Part shown: positions 1-8,874 of the stretch, piece by piece | Position numbering within the stretch: the first letter of the stretch is position 1 | How the letters are laid out: each line of letters starts with the position of its first letter | Translations under genes and position numbers: made by a program | DNA from: Pseudomonas fragi | GTDB taxonomy: Bacteria > Pseudomonadota > Gammaproteobacteria > Pseudomonadales > Pseudomonadaceae | Assembly (NCBI RefSeq): GCF_900105835.1 | Contig: NZ_LT629783.1 | Span: forward strand, 434,001 to 498,000 | Reading direction: 5' to 3' | DNA: 64,000 nucleotides | Notes under the pieces: model-generated | Database searches by the model: none | What the model was told of the DNA's origin: nothing | The model's input: only the letters and a program-made list of their open reading frames with translations

Positions 1-786
1 GTCCAGCAGTGGCTCAAGCACGATGCCGGGATCGATTACCCGCGCGTCACCGGCGGTTACAAGGCCCTGCGTAGCTTTCTGATCCAGACCCTGGACGATG
101 CCGTGGCCCAGTGCGACATGACCGTGCTCGGCGGCATGACCGGCACTGGCAAGACCGATGTGCTGGTGCAGCTCAACAATGGCCTTGACCTGGAGGGCCA
201 TGCCAACCATCGCGGCTCAAGTTTCGGCAAGCGGGCCACGGCGCAGCCGTCGAATATCGACTTTGAAAATCGGCTGGCCATTGACGTGCTGAAGAAGCGC
301 GCCAAGGGCCATGAAGGTTTTGTGGTTGAAGACGAAAGCCGCACGGTGGGTAGCTGCGCCTTGCCACTGACGTTGTATCAACGTATGCAGGGCGCCCCTG
401 TGGTCTGGCTTGAAGACCGCCTGGAAAGCCGGGTTGAACGCATCCTGCGCGACTATGTAGTGGACTTGTGTGCCGAGTTCACCGCCAGCAATGGCGAACA
501 TGGCTTTGCCCTGTTCTCCCGGCGCCTGCTTGAAAGCCTGGCCAATATCCAGCGGCGCCTGGGCGGCGAGCGCCACCAGCGCTTGCAGGCAGTCATGCAA
601 GAGGCCTTGCAGGAGCAGGAACGTTGCGGTGCGGTAGACCTGCACCGGGTCTGGATCGAAGCCCTGCTGCGCGAGTATTACGACCCGATGTACGCCTTCC
701 AGCGCGAGAAAAAGGGCTCGCGCATTGCCTTTGCCGGGGATCAGGCCGCAGTGCTGGAATATCTGCGCAGCACACCCAGCCACTAG
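1..786 (+). CDS. mnmH: tRNA 2-selenouridine synthase, 5' end missing
   Basis: This is the C-terminal 261 residues of MnmH (SelU/YbbB), which replaces the sulfur of 2-thiouridine at the tRNA wobble position with selenium, using selenophosphate through a geranylated intermediate. The reading frame is open from the first base, so the gene starts upstream of the window. The P-loop GGMTGTGKT is at about residues 44-52 of the visible part. The N-terminal rhodanese domain with the catalytic cysteine lies outside the window. The family is usually about 360-370 residues, so roughly 100 are missing. It ends at TAG 784-786, facing the M20 amidohydrolase across a strong hairpin. The family call rests on the P-loop context and overall sequence. 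Confidence 0.9.
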   Translation, partial: VQQWLKHDAGIDYPRVTGGYKALRSFLIQTLDDAVAQCDMTVLGGMTGTGKTDVLVQLNNGLDLEGHANHRGSSFGKRATAQPSNIDFENRLAIDVLKKRAKGHEGFVVEDESRTVGSCALPLTLYQRMQGAPVVWLEDRLESRVERILRDYVVDLCAEFTASNGEHGFALFSRRLLESLANIQRRLGGERHQRLQAVMQEALQEQERCGAVDLHRVWIEALLREYYDPMYAFQREKKGSRIAFAGDQAAVLEYLRSTPSH

Positions 787-791
787 CCTGT

Positions 792-818
792 GGCGCTGAC
801 GGCAAACCCGTCAGCGCC
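792..818. terminator. Hairpin between convergent genes
   Basis: A perfect 11-bp stem (GGCGCTGACGG with CCGTCAGCGCC) closes a 5-nt loop between the mnmH stop and the amidohydrolase stop. There is no clear U-tract on either side, so it may act as a bidirectional terminator or as a 3'-end stabiliser. Confidence 0.6.
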
Positions 819-853
819 GTGCTGTCCGCGTGGGCAAGGTGTTTGCCTGCGCT

Positions 854-2185
854 TCAGCTGCCGCGCACCCGCCCCGGATAATTCATCACAAACTGCACAT
901 GGGCCTTCACCCCGGTGGCCAGGGTGGCATCGTCGGCGGTGAAGTAGGGGCTGTGGTTGTTGGCGGCCTTGCTCATGTCCTGCCCTTCAGGCGTAGCACC
1001 CAAAAATACAAACAATCCCGGGACTTTTTCGGCGTAGTACGAGAAGTCTTCGCTTGGCGACAGGGACGCAGGCAGCAACTGCACCTTGCCTGGCGCAGCC
1101 AGTTGCAGGGCCGGGACCATGGCTGCGGTCAGTTGCGGGTCGTTGCTGGTGACCGGCGCATGGTTGACCAGCAGCAGGTCGGCCTTGGCCTCGTAGGCGC
1201 TGGCAATGCCTTGTACCAGCGGCGGCATTTTTTTCAGCAGGGTGTCGCGCACCGCGGCGCTGTTGCTGCGAATGGTGCCGGTCATTTCCACGGTCTCGGG
1301 GATGATATTGGCCGCAGAACCGGCATTGAGCGTGCCGACACTAATCACCCCCATGCCTTGTGACAGGTCGGCACGGCGGCTGACCAGGGTTTGCAGGCCG
1401 TCGATGATGGCGGCGCTGGCCACCACCGGGTCAACCCCGCTCCAGGGCGCCGAGCCGTGGGTCTGCTGGCCTTTGACGATGAGGCGAAAGCCGTCGCTGC
1501 TGTTGAGCACGGTACCGGCCTTGTAATACAGATGACCGGTGGGGTAGCCCGCCATCACATGCACGCCAAAGATCGCTTCGACCTTGGGTGAGTCCAGGGC
1601 ACCGTCGCGGATCATGGCCTGGGCGCCGATCAGGGTATCGGTTTCGAACTCGTCGACATCCGCCGCGCCTTCTTCGGCAGGCTGGAACAGGAATACCACG
1701 GTGCCGGCCACCTGGTCGCGATGCTCGGCCAGCACTCTGGCTGCGCCCAGCAGCATGGCGGTGTGGGTGTCATGGCCGCAGGCGTGCATCACCGGCACGG
1801 TTTTGCCCAGGCGGATACCGGTAGCCGTGCTGGCGTAGGGCAGGCCGGTCATTTCCTTGACGGGCAGGGCGTCCATATCGGCACGCAGGGCCACGACCGG
1901 CCCGGGCAGGCCGCCCTTGAGCACGCCAACGACGCCGGTCTTGCCGACGCCGGTGCGCACTTGCAGGCCCAAGCTTTTAAGCTGCTCGGCGACCAGGGCG
2001 GCGGTCTTGAATTCCTGATTACCCATCTCCGGGTTCTGGTGAAGGGTGTGGCGCAGCGAAATCACCTGGTCATTGACCGCCGCGACGGCGGGGTCGACCC
2101 AGCTCAGGTCAGCCGCATGGCTGGTTCCGGTCAGTGTGCTCAACAGGGCGAGGTACAAAGGGGCATGGCGAAGGCGGGGCAGCAT
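854..2185 (-). CDS. M20 family amidohydrolase with signal peptide
   Basis: A 443-residue metallo-amidohydrolase of the M20D group (hippurate hydrolase / N-acyl amino acid hydrolase type). The N-terminus has a hydrophobic signal peptide ending near SHA-A at residues 22-25, so it probably acts in the periplasm. The metal-binding HACGHDTH motif lies at about residues 134-141 and the catalytic/ligand pair EE at 171-172. An insertable dimerisation domain follows around residues 210-320, as is usual. Family members release amino acids from N-acyl or N-aroyl conjugates. If hippurate were a substrate it would yield benzoate, which would fit the adjacent ben genes, but that is inference. It is transcribed divergently from benR. 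Confidence 0.85.
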   Translation of the reverse strand: MLPRLRHAPLYLALLSTLTGTSHAADLSWVDPAVAAVNDQVISLRHTLHQNPEMGNQEFKTAALVAEQLKSLGLQVRTGVGKTGVVGVLKGGLPGPVVALRADMDALPVKEMTGLPYASTATGIRLGKTVPVMHACGHDTHTAMLLGAARVLAEHRDQVAGTVVFLFQPAEEGAADVDEFETDTLIGAQAMIRDGALDSPKVEAIFGVHVMAGYPTGHLYYKAGTVLNSSDGFRLIVKGQQTHGSAPWSGVDPVVASAAIIDGLQTLVSRRADLSQGMGVISVGTLNAGSAANIIPETVEMTGTIRSNSAAVRDTLLKKMPPLVQGIASAYEAKADLLLVNHAPVTSNDPQLTAAMVPALQLAAPGKVQLLPASLSPSEDFSYYAEKVPGLFVFLGATPEGQDMSKAANNHSPYFTADDATLATGVKAHVQFVMNYPGRVRGS

Positions 2186-2345
2186 CGAAAGTCTCTTGTT
2201 TGTTGTTTTTAGGGCGCACAGGGTAAGCCAGTTTTTTGCAGGGGCGGCGCAACCACCCGGCTAAAAGCGTTCGATTACCGCACATTAGCCGAGGGTCCAA
2301 TTGCTCTGCCAGGGTCGGCGTGCCTACTCTGGCGCACGTGACGCC

Positions 2346-2353
2346 AATAATAA
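2346..2353 (+). promoter_or_regulatory. Crc/Hfq-type A-rich motif in benR leader
   Basis: AATAATAA matches the AAnAAnAA catabolite-activity motif bound by Hfq/Crc on Pseudomonas mRNAs. It lies 23 nt ahead of the benR ATG. In P. putida, benR translation is a known Crc target, which supports the reading. The transcription start is not known here. Confidence 0.5.
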
Positions 2354-2376
2354 TGACAACACCGAGTACCTGACCG

Positions 2377-3333
2377 ATGGATAGCCGCCTGCTGAGCGAG
2401 CGCAGTAGTGTGTTCCGACATGCTGACCCCCATGCCGTGTCCGATTATGTGAACCGGCATGTTGGCCAGCACTGTATTGGCCTTTCCCGAACCACCCGGC
2501 CGCTGGCCAGCCTCAATCATCGCAAGTTCGCCGAGCTGGATCTGTGCCGTATCAGTTATGGCGGCAGTGTGCGCGTGACCTCGCCGGCACTGGAGAGCAT
2601 CTTTCACTTGCAGGTGCTGCTGCGCGGCAATTGCCTGTGGCGCGGCGCCAATCGCGAGCAGCATCTGGGGCCGGGGGAGCTGCTGGTGATCAACCCGGAT
2701 GATCCGGTGGATCTGACTTACTCTCAGGACTGTGAAAAGTTCATCCTCAAGCTGCCGGTCAAATTGCTTGAGTCGGTGTGTGACGATCAGCGCTGGCGGC
2801 GGCCGGCGGGCGGGGTGCGTTTTATGCGCAACCACTACCGGCTCGATGAGCTGGAAGGCTTTCTTGGCTTGCTGGGCATGGTGTGCCAGGAGTCCGAGGC
2901 CAGTGACCCGCTGCTGCGGGTGCAGGAGCATTACACGCAGATTGTCGCCAGCAAGTTGCTGACCCTGATGCAGACCAATATCAGCCGCGAAAACCTGGCA
3001 TCTGCCAGTGCCAGTATTGAGCGCCTCCTTGATTACATCGAGCGCAACCTCAAGCAGGAAATCAGCAGCGAAGACCTGGCTGCGCAAGCGTGCATCAGCC
3101 AGCGCTCGCTCTACAGCCTGTTCGAGCGCCAGTTGGGCGTGACCCCCTTGCAGTACATCCGCCAGCGCAAGCTGACGCGTATCCACACTTGCTTGAGCGA
3201 CCCCGGTTGCACGGTGCGCAGCCTCACCGAGCTGGCGCTCGATTATGGTTTTGTGCATTTGGGGCGGTTCTCCGAGAGTTACCGCCTGCAGTTTGGCGAA
3301 CTGCCTTCGAGCACCCTCAAGCGCCGGCATTGA
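2377..3333 (+). CDS. benR: AraC/XylS-family activator of benzoate degradation
   Basis: A 318-residue regulator with an N-terminal effector/cupin-like domain (about 1-200) and a C-terminal double helix-turn-helix AraC domain (about 215-315). The segment EDLAAQACISQRSLY is the first recognition helix region. The overall sequence resembles BenR/XylS, which bind benzoate and activate the benABC promoter. It lies just upstream of benA in the same direction, separated by one REP pair and two XylS-type half-site repeats. AntR-type regulators of anthranilate dioxygenase are close relatives, but the structural genes here are ben, so BenR is preferred. Confidence 0.9.
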   Translation: MDSRLLSERSSVFRHADPHAVSDYVNRHVGQHCIGLSRTTRPLASLNHRKFAELDLCRISYGGSVRVTSPALESIFHLQVLLRGNCLWRGANREQHLGPGELLVINPDDPVDLTYSQDCEKFILKLPVKLLESVCDDQRWRRPAGGVRFMRNHYRLDELEGFLGLLGMVCQESEASDPLLRVQEHYTQIVASKLLTLMQTNISRENLASASASIERLLDYIERNLKQEISSEDLAAQACISQRSLYSLFERQLGVTPLQYIRQRKLTRIHTCLSDPGCTVRSLTELALDYGFVHLGRFSESYRLQFGELPSSTLKRRH

Positions 3334-3353
3334 ACGTGCCGCCACCTGCTGGG

Positions 3354-3438
3354 GTGGGAGCGGGCTTGCTCGCGATGGGATCGCTGCGGTGTCACAGGAT
3401 CATCGCGTCGACTGCATCGCGAGCAAGCCCGCTCCCAC
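3354..3438. repeat. Paired inverted REP (REPIN)
   Basis: Two REP units face each other: GTGGGAGCGGGCTTGCTCG at the left and its complement ending GCTCCCAC at the right, about 85 bp in total. It sits between benR and the benA promoter and could form a long hairpin at the benR mRNA 3' end. Confidence 0.9.
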
Positions 3439-3455
3439 AGCAATAACCGGCTGCC

Positions 3456-3491
3456 TGCACTAATCGGATAACGATTGGCAGTAATCGGATA
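3456..3491 (+). promoter_or_regulatory. BenR operator / Pben promoter region
   Basis: Two direct repeats of the XylS/BenR half-site TGCA-N6-GGATA occur: TGCA 3456-3459 with GGATA 3466-3470, and GGCA 3477-3480 with GGATA 3487-3491. They are spaced exactly 21 bp apart, as in the TOL Pm promoter. By analogy with Pm, the second repeat would end near -35, placing the transcription start around 3523-3528, shortly before the benA ribosome-binding site. Confidence 0.75.
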
Positions 3492-3532
3492 GTGCCCCTC
3501 ACCTCGATTCCCTAACCTGACCCGGCCTGGAT

Positions 3533-3540
3533 AATAACAA
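3533..3540 (+). promoter_or_regulatory. Crc/Hfq-type A-rich motif next to benA RBS
   Basis: AATAACAA fits AAnAAnAA and is immediately followed by the GGAGG ribosome-binding site (3542-3546) of benA. Occupancy by Hfq/Crc would be expected to block translation initiation. Confidence 0.5.
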
Positions 3541-3554
3541 CGGAGGCCCTGGCC

Positions 3555-4913
3555 ATGTCCCTGGGTATCGATTACTTGAATGCCATGCTGGAAGACGACA
3601 AGGAGAAGGGCATCTACCGCTGCAAGCGCGAGATGTTTACCGATCCCGACCTCTTTGAACTCGAAATGACGCATATCTTCGAGGGTAACTGGATCTACCT
3701 TGCCCACGAGAGCCAGATCCCCAACGTCAACGATTTTTTGACCACCACCATGGGCCGCCAGCCGATTTTCATCGCGCGCAACAAGGCCGGTGAACTCAAC
3801 GCTTTTCTCAACGCCTGCAGCCATCGCGGCGCCATGCTGTGCCGGCACAAGACCGGCAACCGCGCCAGCTATACCTGCCCGTTCCACGGCTGGACCTTCA
3901 ACAACAGCGGCAAGCTGCTCAAGGTCAAGGACCCGGCTGCGGCCGGCTACCCCGAAGGCTTTAACTGCGAAGGCTCCCATGACCTGACTAAAGTGGCGCG
4001 CTTCGAGTCCTATCGCGGCTTTCTGTTCGGTAGCCTCAACCCAGACGTGAAATCCCTGGCCGAGCACCTGGGCGAGTCGGCCAAGATCATCGACATGATC
4101 GTCGACCAGTCCGCCGATGGCCTGGAAGTGCTGCGCGGCTCCAGTTCCTATATCTATGAAGGCAACTGGAAACTCACCGCCGAAAACGGCGCCGATGGCT
4201 ATCACGTCAGTTCCGTGCACTGGAACTACGCCGCCACGCAAAACCAGCGCACCCTGCGCGAAGCCGGTGAAGAGATCAAGACCATGAGTGCCGGCAGCTG
4301 GGCCAAGGGCGGCGGCGGTTTCTACTCGTTCGACCACGGCCATCTGCTGCTTTGGACCCGCTGGGCCAACCCCGAGGATCGCCCCGCCTGGGAGCGCCGT
4401 GACGAACTGGCCCGCGACTTCGGTCAGGCCCGCGCCGACTGGATGATCGAGAACTCGCGCAACCTGTGCCTGTATCCCAATGTGTACCTGATGGACCAGT
4501 TCAGCTCGCAGATTCGTATTGCCCGACCGATCAGCGTGAACCAGACCGAGATCACCATCTACTGCATTGCGCCCAAGGGCGAGAGCAGCGAGGCGCGCAC
4601 CAAACGTATCCGCCAGTACGAAGATTTCTTCAACGTCAGTGGCATGGCCACCCCGGATGACCTGGAAGAGTTCCGCTCCTGCCAGACCGGTTACGGCGCA
4701 GGGCGCGGCTGGAATGACATGTCCCGCGGGGCTGAGCACTGGGTCGAGGGCGCCGATGCGGCGGCCGAGGAAATCGATCTCAAGCCGCTGCTCTCTGGTG
4801 TGCGCACCGAGGACGAAGGCCTGTTTGTGCTGCAACACAAGTACTGGCAGCAAACCATGCTCAAGGCCGCCGCCGGCGAACCGGCGCTGATCCCCGTGGA
4901 GGCCGTGCAATGA
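3555..4913 (+). CDS. benA: Benzoate 1,2-dioxygenase, large (alpha) subunit
   Basis: A 452-residue terminal oxygenase subunit of the two-component benzoate dioxygenase, which converts benzoate, O2 and NADH to the cis-diol 1,6-dihydroxycyclohexa-2,4-diene-1-carboxylate. The Rieske [2Fe-2S] ligands are visible as C88-x-H90 and C108-x2-H111. The mononuclear iron site has D214, H217 and H222 in the [10 protein letters not shown] region, with a further acidic ligand expected near residue 370. It starts at the ATG with GGAGG 8 nt upstream. It is the first gene of benABCD and overlaps benB by 4 nt. Toluate and anthranilate dioxygenase subunits are the alternatives, but the sequence and the BenD/Cat context favour benzoate. 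Confidence 0.95.
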   Translation: MSLGIDYLNAMLEDDKEKGIYRCKREMFTDPDLFELEMTHIFEGNWIYLAHESQIPNVNDFLTTTMGRQPIFIARNKAGELNAFLNACSHRGAMLCRHKTGNRASYTCPFHGWTFNNSGKLLKVKDPAAAGYPEGFNCEGSHDLTKVARFESYRGFLFGSLNPDVKSLAEHLGESAKIIDMIVDQSADGLEVLRGSSSYIYEGNWKLTAENGADGYHVSSVHWNYAATQNQRTLREAGEEIKTMSAGSWAKGGGGFYSFDHGHLLLWTRWANPEDRPAWERRDELARDFGQARADWMIENSRNLCLYPNVYLMDQFSSQIRIARPISVNQTEITIYCIAPKGESSEARTKRIRQYEDFFNVSGMATPDDLEEFRSCQTGYGAGRGWNDMSRGAEHWVEGADAAAEEIDLKPLLSGVRTEDEGLFVLQHKYWQQTMLKAAAGEPALIPVEAVQ

Positions 4914-5398
4914 ACAGCCTCTACGCGATTGTGCGCGACTTTCTGTACCGCGAAGCACGTTACCTGGACGACGGCCAGTGGGATCAATGGCTGGAGTTGT
5001 ACGCCGCCGATGCCAGCTTCTGGATGCCGTGCTGGGATGACAACGACACCTTGACCGAAGACCCGCAAAGCGAAATCTCGCTGATCTGGTACGGCAACCG
5101 TGGTGGCCTGGAAGACCGCGTATTCCGCATCAAGACCGAGCGCTCCAGTGCGACCATCCCCGACACCCGTACCTCGCACAACCTGAGCAATATCGAGATC
5201 GTCGACGAAGCCGACGGCCTGTGCCATGTGCGGTTCAACTGGCACACCCTCAGCTATCGCTACAAGACCTGCGACAGCTACTTCGGCACCAGTTTCTACA
5301 CCCTCGACATGCGCGGCCCGCAGCCGCTGATCAAGGCCAAGAAAGTCGTGCTCAAGAATGACTACGTGCGTCAGGTCATCGACATCTATCACATCTGA
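4910..5398 (+). CDS. benB: Benzoate 1,2-dioxygenase, small (beta) subunit
   Basis: A 162-residue non-haem dioxygenase beta subunit of the cystatin-like/SnoaL fold. It has no redox centre and supports the alpha3beta3 hexamer with BenA. Its start overlaps the benA stop as ATGA, which indicates translational coupling and fixed stoichiometry. The length matches the family, about 160 residues. A 70-nt gap with GC-rich sequence separates it from benC. Confidence 0.93.
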   Translation: MNSLYAIVRDFLYREARYLDDGQWDQWLELYAADASFWMPCWDDNDTLTEDPQSEISLIWYGNRGGLEDRVFRIKTERSSATIPDTRTSHNLSNIEIVDEADGLCHVRFNWHTLSYRYKTCDSYFGTSFYTLDMRGPQPLIKAKKVVLKNDYVRQVIDIYHI

Positions 5399-5468
5399 TC
5401 AACGCTGTGATGCGTGCTGCACGGTGCCTGTGGGCGCCCGGGGCGCGGCATTGCCTGCGAGGTACATT

Positions 5469-6479
5469 ATGAGTTTTCAAATTGCCCTCAACTTCGAAGA
5501 CGGGGTGACCCGTTTTATCGAGACCAATGGCCAGGAAACAGTGGCTGACGCCGCTTACCGTCAGGGCATCAATATACCGCTGGACTGTCGTGACGGCGCT
5601 TGTGGTACCTGCAAGTGCTTTGCCGAGGCCGGGCGTTATGAGCTGGGCGAGGACTATATCGAAGACGCCCTCAGCGCAGAGGAGGTCGAGCAGGGCTATG
5701 TGCTGACCTGCCAGATGCGTGCCGCCAGCGATTGCGTGGTGCGGGTGCCTGCCTCTTCATCCGTGTGCAAGACCCGCCAGGCCAGTTTTGAGGCCGCCAT
5801 CAGTGATGTGCGCCAGTTGTCCGAAAGCACCATTGCCCTGTCGCTCAAGGGCGAGTCCCTGAGCAGCCTGGCCTTCTTGCCGGGGCAGTACGTCAACCTC
5901 AACGTGCCCGGCAGCGAGCAGACGCGGGCCTATTCCTTCAGCACCCTGCAAAAGGATGGCGAGGTCAGCTTTCTGATCCGCAACGTGCCGGGCGGGCTGA
6001 TGAGCAGCTTTTTGACCGGTATCGCCAAGGCGGGCGACAGCATGACCCTGGCCGGGCCGCTGGGTAGCTTCTACCTGCGCCAGATCCAGCGGCCCTTGCT
6101 GCTGCTCGCGGGCGGCACCGGGCTGGCGCCCTTTACCGCCATGCTGGAAAAAATCGCCGAGCAGGGCAGTGCCCATCCGGTGCATCTGATTTACGGCGTG
6201 AGCAATGATTTCGATCTGGTTGAACTCGATCGCCTGCAAGCCTTGAGCGAGCGCATTGCCAACTTCAGTTTCAGTGCCTGCGTGGCCAACCCGCAGAGCC
6301 AGCATCCGCTCAAGGGCTATGTCACCCAGCATATCGAGCCGGGCCATCTCAACCACGGTGATGTCGATGTGTACCTGTGCGGCCCGCCGCCAATGGTGGA
6401 AGCGGTCAACCTCTATATCCGCGAGCAGGGCATTACCCCGGCCAATTTCTACTACGAGAAGTTTGCCGCTGCGGCTTGA
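5469..6479 (+). CDS. benC: Benzoate 1,2-dioxygenase electron transfer reductase
   Basis: A 336-residue NADH:ferredoxin reductase that feeds electrons to BenAB. The N-terminal plant-type [2Fe-2S] ferredoxin domain has C40, C45, C48 and C81. It is followed by an FAD domain with TRAYS (flavin-binding RxYS) and an NAD domain with GGTGLAPF and CGPPPM. An in-frame upstream extension to 5358 exists but overlaps benB. The ATG at 5469 is preceded by GAGG at suitable spacing and gives the usual length. Domain order and operon position are typical of BenC. Confidence 0.95.
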   Translation: MSFQIALNFEDGVTRFIETNGQETVADAAYRQGINIPLDCRDGACGTCKCFAEAGRYELGEDYIEDALSAEEVEQGYVLTCQMRAASDCVVRVPASSSVCKTRQASFEAAISDVRQLSESTIALSLKGESLSSLAFLPGQYVNLNVPGSEQTRAYSFSTLQKDGEVSFLIRNVPGGLMSSFLTGIAKAGDSMTLAGPLGSFYLRQIQRPLLLLAGGTGLAPFTAMLEKIAEQGSAHPVHLIYGVSNDFDLVELDRLQALSERIANFSFSACVANPQSQHPLKGYVTQHIEPGHLNHGDVDVYLCGPPPMVEAVNLYIREQGITPANFYYEKFAAAA

Positions 6480-6499
6480 TTCTTTAATCGGAGGTTGTG

Positions 6500-7261
6500 A
6501 TGAACAACAGATTTGCCAACAAGGTCGCGCTGGTCACCGGCGCGGCCCAGGGCATTGGCCGTCGCGTGTGCGAGCGCCTGCTGGACGAAGGCGCGCAGGT
6601 GATTGCGGTCGACCGTTCCGAGCTGGTCTTTGAACTGCAAGGAGAGGGCGTGCTGGCCCTGACTGCCGACCTTGAGCAGTACGCCGACTGTGTGCGGGTG
6701 ATGGCCGCAGCGGTGGACACCTTCGGCCGTCTCGACGTGCTGGTCAACAATGTGGGCGGGACTATTTGGGCCAAGCCTTACGAGCATTACCAGGCCGAAG
6801 AAATCGAGGCCGAAGTGCGCCGCTCGCTGTTTCCCACCTTGTGGTGCTGCCATGCCGCATTGCCCTACATGCTTGAACAGGGCCGCGGGGCGATTGTGAA
6901 TGTTTCTTCAATCGCTACCCGCAGCGTCAACCGCGTACCTTACGGCGCGGCCAAGGGGGGCGTGAATGCACTCACGGCCTGCCTGGCATTCGAGAATGCC
7001 CAGCGCGGAATTCGCGTCAATGCCACCGCACCTGGCGGCACTGAAGCACCGCCGCGGCGGATTGCGCGCAACGATGCCGCGCAAAGCCCTGACGAGAACA
7101 TCTGGTACCAGCAAATCGTCGACCAGACCCTCGACAGCAGTCTGATGAAACGCTACGCCAGCCTCGATGAGCAGGTCGGCGCAATCCTGTTCCTGGCCAG
7201 CGACGAAGCTTCCTATATCACCGGCGTAACCCTGCCGGTGGGCGGCGGCGACCTCGGTTGA
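6500..7261 (+). CDS. benD: 1,6-dihydroxycyclohexa-2,4-diene-1-carboxylate dehydrogenase
   Basis: A 253-residue short-chain dehydrogenase that oxidises and decarboxylates the benzoate cis-diol to catechol with NAD+. The cofactor motif TGAAQGIG is at residues 13-20 and the catalytic S136/S137, Y148 and K152 are present (YGAAK). A GTG codon lies one codon upstream, but GGAGG 5 nt before the ATG decides for 6500. It ends 26 nt before catB, so both are probably on one transcript. Confidence 0.95.
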   Translation: MNNRFANKVALVTGAAQGIGRRVCERLLDEGAQVIAVDRSELVFELQGEGVLALTADLEQYADCVRVMAAAVDTFGRLDVLVNNVGGTIWAKPYEHYQAEEIEAEVRRSLFPTLWCCHAALPYMLEQGRGAIVNVSSIATRSVNRVPYGAAKGGVNALTACLAFENAQRGIRVNATAPGGTEAPPRRIARNDAAQSPDENIWYQQIVDQTLDSSLMKRYASLDEQVGAILFLASDEASYITGVTLPVGGGDLG

Positions 7262-7287
7262 CCTCCCTGACAGAATGGACAATTGCC

Positions 7288-8406
7288 ATGAACCCAATCC
7301 TGATTGAAAGCCTGACCACCCAGATCGTCGACCTGCCGACCATCCGCCCGCACACCCTGGCGATGCACACCATGCGCAAGCAGACCCTGGTGATTGTGCG
7401 CCTGCGTTGCAGCGACGGTATCGAAGGCATCGGCGAAGCCACCACCATTGGCGGCCTGGCCTACGGCTACGAAAGCCCGGAAAGCATCAAGGCCAATATC
7501 GATGCGCATCTGGCGCCGATGCTGGTGGGCCAGCCGGCGGCCAATATCAACGCCGCCATGCAAAGCCTGGACAAGATTGCCAAGGGCAATACCTTTGCCA
7601 AATCCGGTATCGAAACCGCGCTGCTCGACGCCCAGGGCAAGCGCCTGGGCCTGCCGGTCAGCGAGTTGCTGGGCGGGCGCGTGCGCGACAGCCTGGAAGT
7701 GGCCTGGACCTTGGCCAGCGGCGACACCAGCCGCGACATTGCCGAAGCCGAGCAGATGCTCGACAGGCGTCGCCATCGCATCTTCAAGTTGAAGATCGGT
7801 GCCAACCCGCTGGAACAGGACCTCAAGCATGTGCTGGCGATCAAGAAGGCCCTGGGCGATCGCGCCAGTGTGCGGGTGGACGTCAACCAGTACTGGGACG
7901 AGTCCCAGGCCATCCGCGGTTGCCAGGTGCTGGGTGACAACGGTATTGACCTGATCGAACAGCCGATTTCCCGGGTCAACCGCTCCGGGCAGGTGCGCCT
8001 GAACCTGCGAAGTCCGGCGCCGATCATGGCTGACGAGTCCATCGAAAGCGTGGAGGACGCCTTCAGCCTGGCGGCGGACGGTGCAGCCAGCGTGTTTGCC
8101 CTCAAGATCGCCAAAAACGGCGGCCCCCGTGCGGTGTTGCGCACGGCGCAGATTGCCGAGGCGGCGGGTATCGCCCTGTACGGCGGCACCATGCTTGAAG
8201 GCTCGGTGGGCACCCTGGCGTCGGCCCATGCCTTCCTCACCCTCAAGCAACTTACCTGGGGTACCGAGCTGTTCGGGCCGCTGCTGCTGACCGAAGACAT
8301 CGTGACCGAGGCGCCGCAATACCGGGATTTTGAGCTGCATATTCCGCGCACGCCGGGTCTGGGCCTGAGCCTGGACGAAGAGCGTCTGGCCCGTTTTAGC
8401 CGCTGA
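7288..8406 (+). CDS. catB: Muconate cycloisomerase I
   Basis: A 372-residue enolase-superfamily enzyme converting cis,cis-muconate to (+)-muconolactone in the catechol branch of the beta-ketoadipate pathway. The motifs are the catalytic KLKIG lysines near residue 169, metal ligands in VDVNQYW, IEQP and ADES, and LASAH near the C-terminus. A TTG start at 7258 overlaps the benD stop, but the ATG at 7288 gives the standard N-terminus. No LysR-type catR is divergent from it. Its upstream neighbour is benD, so it is probably driven by the ben promoter. Confidence 0.95.
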   Translation: MNPILIESLTTQIVDLPTIRPHTLAMHTMRKQTLVIVRLRCSDGIEGIGEATTIGGLAYGYESPESIKANIDAHLAPMLVGQPAANINAAMQSLDKIAKGNTFAKSGIETALLDAQGKRLGLPVSELLGGRVRDSLEVAWTLASGDTSRDIAEAEQMLDRRRHRIFKLKIGANPLEQDLKHVLAIKKALGDRASVRVDVNQYWDESQAIRGCQVLGDNGIDLIEQPISRVNRSGQVRLNLRSPAPIMADESIESVEDAFSLAADGAASVFALKIAKNGGPRAVLRTAQIAEAAGIALYGGTMLEGSVGTLASAHAFLTLKQLTWGTELFGPLLLTEDIVTEAPQYRDFELHIPRTPGLGLSLDEERLARFSR

Positions 8407-8423
8407 CACGCTGAAAAACCCCT

Positions 8424-8508
8424 GTGGGAGCGGGCTTGCTCGCGATGCAGACAACTCGGTGCATCAGGCCAACTGCGCTGATGCTATCGCGAGCAAGCCC
8501 GCTCCCAC
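8424..8508. repeat. Paired inverted REP between catB and catC
   Basis: An 85-bp REP pair of the GTGGGAGCGGGCTTGCTCGCG class with complementary right arm, lying within the catBCA operon. Such intra-operon hairpins can protect upstream mRNA or reduce downstream expression. Confidence 0.9.
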
Positions 8509-8541
8509 AGACCCTTCCCCTATTTCTTCAAGGAGAGCCCC

Positions 8542-8832
8542 ATGCTTTTCCACGTAAAAATGACCGTCAACCTGCCCCTCGACATGGACCCGGCCAAGGC
8601 CGCGCAGCTCAAGGCCGACGAAAAGGAACTGGCCCAACGCCTGCAACAGGAAGGCAAGTGGCGCCACCTATGGCGCATTGCCGGGCATTACGCCAACTAC
8701 AGCGTATTTGACGTGGCCAGTGTCGAGGCCCTGCACGACACCCTGCTGCAATTGCCGCTTTTCCCCTACATGGATATCCAGATCGAAGGGCTGTGCCGTC
8801 ATCCGTCTTCGATCCACAGCGACGACCGTTAA
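8542..8832 (+). CDS. catC: Muconolactone delta-isomerase
   Basis: A 96-residue small ferredoxin-like-fold enzyme that isomerises muconolactone to beta-ketoadipate enol-lactone. The family motif MLFHVKMTVNLP opens the protein, and the conserved KWRHLWRIAGHYANYSVFD segment is at about residues 37-55. The ribosome-binding site AGGAG is 7-8 nt upstream. It is the second gene of catBCA, separated from catB by the REP pair. Confidence 0.95.
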   Translation: MLFHVKMTVNLPLDMDPAKAAQLKADEKELAQRLQQEGKWRHLWRIAGHYANYSVFDVASVEALHDTLLQLPLFPYMDIQIEGLCRHPSSIHSDDR

Positions 8833-8851
8833 CGCTTTCTATCCCTTGCAC

Positions 8852-8859
8852 AAGAACAA
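8852..8859 (+). promoter_or_regulatory. Crc/Hfq-type A-rich motif before catA
   Basis: AAGAACAA matches AAnAAnAA and lies just upstream of the catA ribosome-binding region and ATG (8875). It suggests direct catabolite repression of catA translation, in addition to control through benR and benA. Confidence 0.45.
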
Positions 8860-8874
8860 GATGAGGTGAGCCCC

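Noticed and set aside
3279..4958. 559-residue minus-strand ORF opposite benA
   Set aside because: It is the antisense shadow of a clear benA gene in GC-rich DNA and has no family features.
5358..5468. Upstream start for BenC at 5358
   Set aside because: It overlaps benB in another frame, adds a segment without homology, and the ATG at 5469 has a ribosome-binding site.
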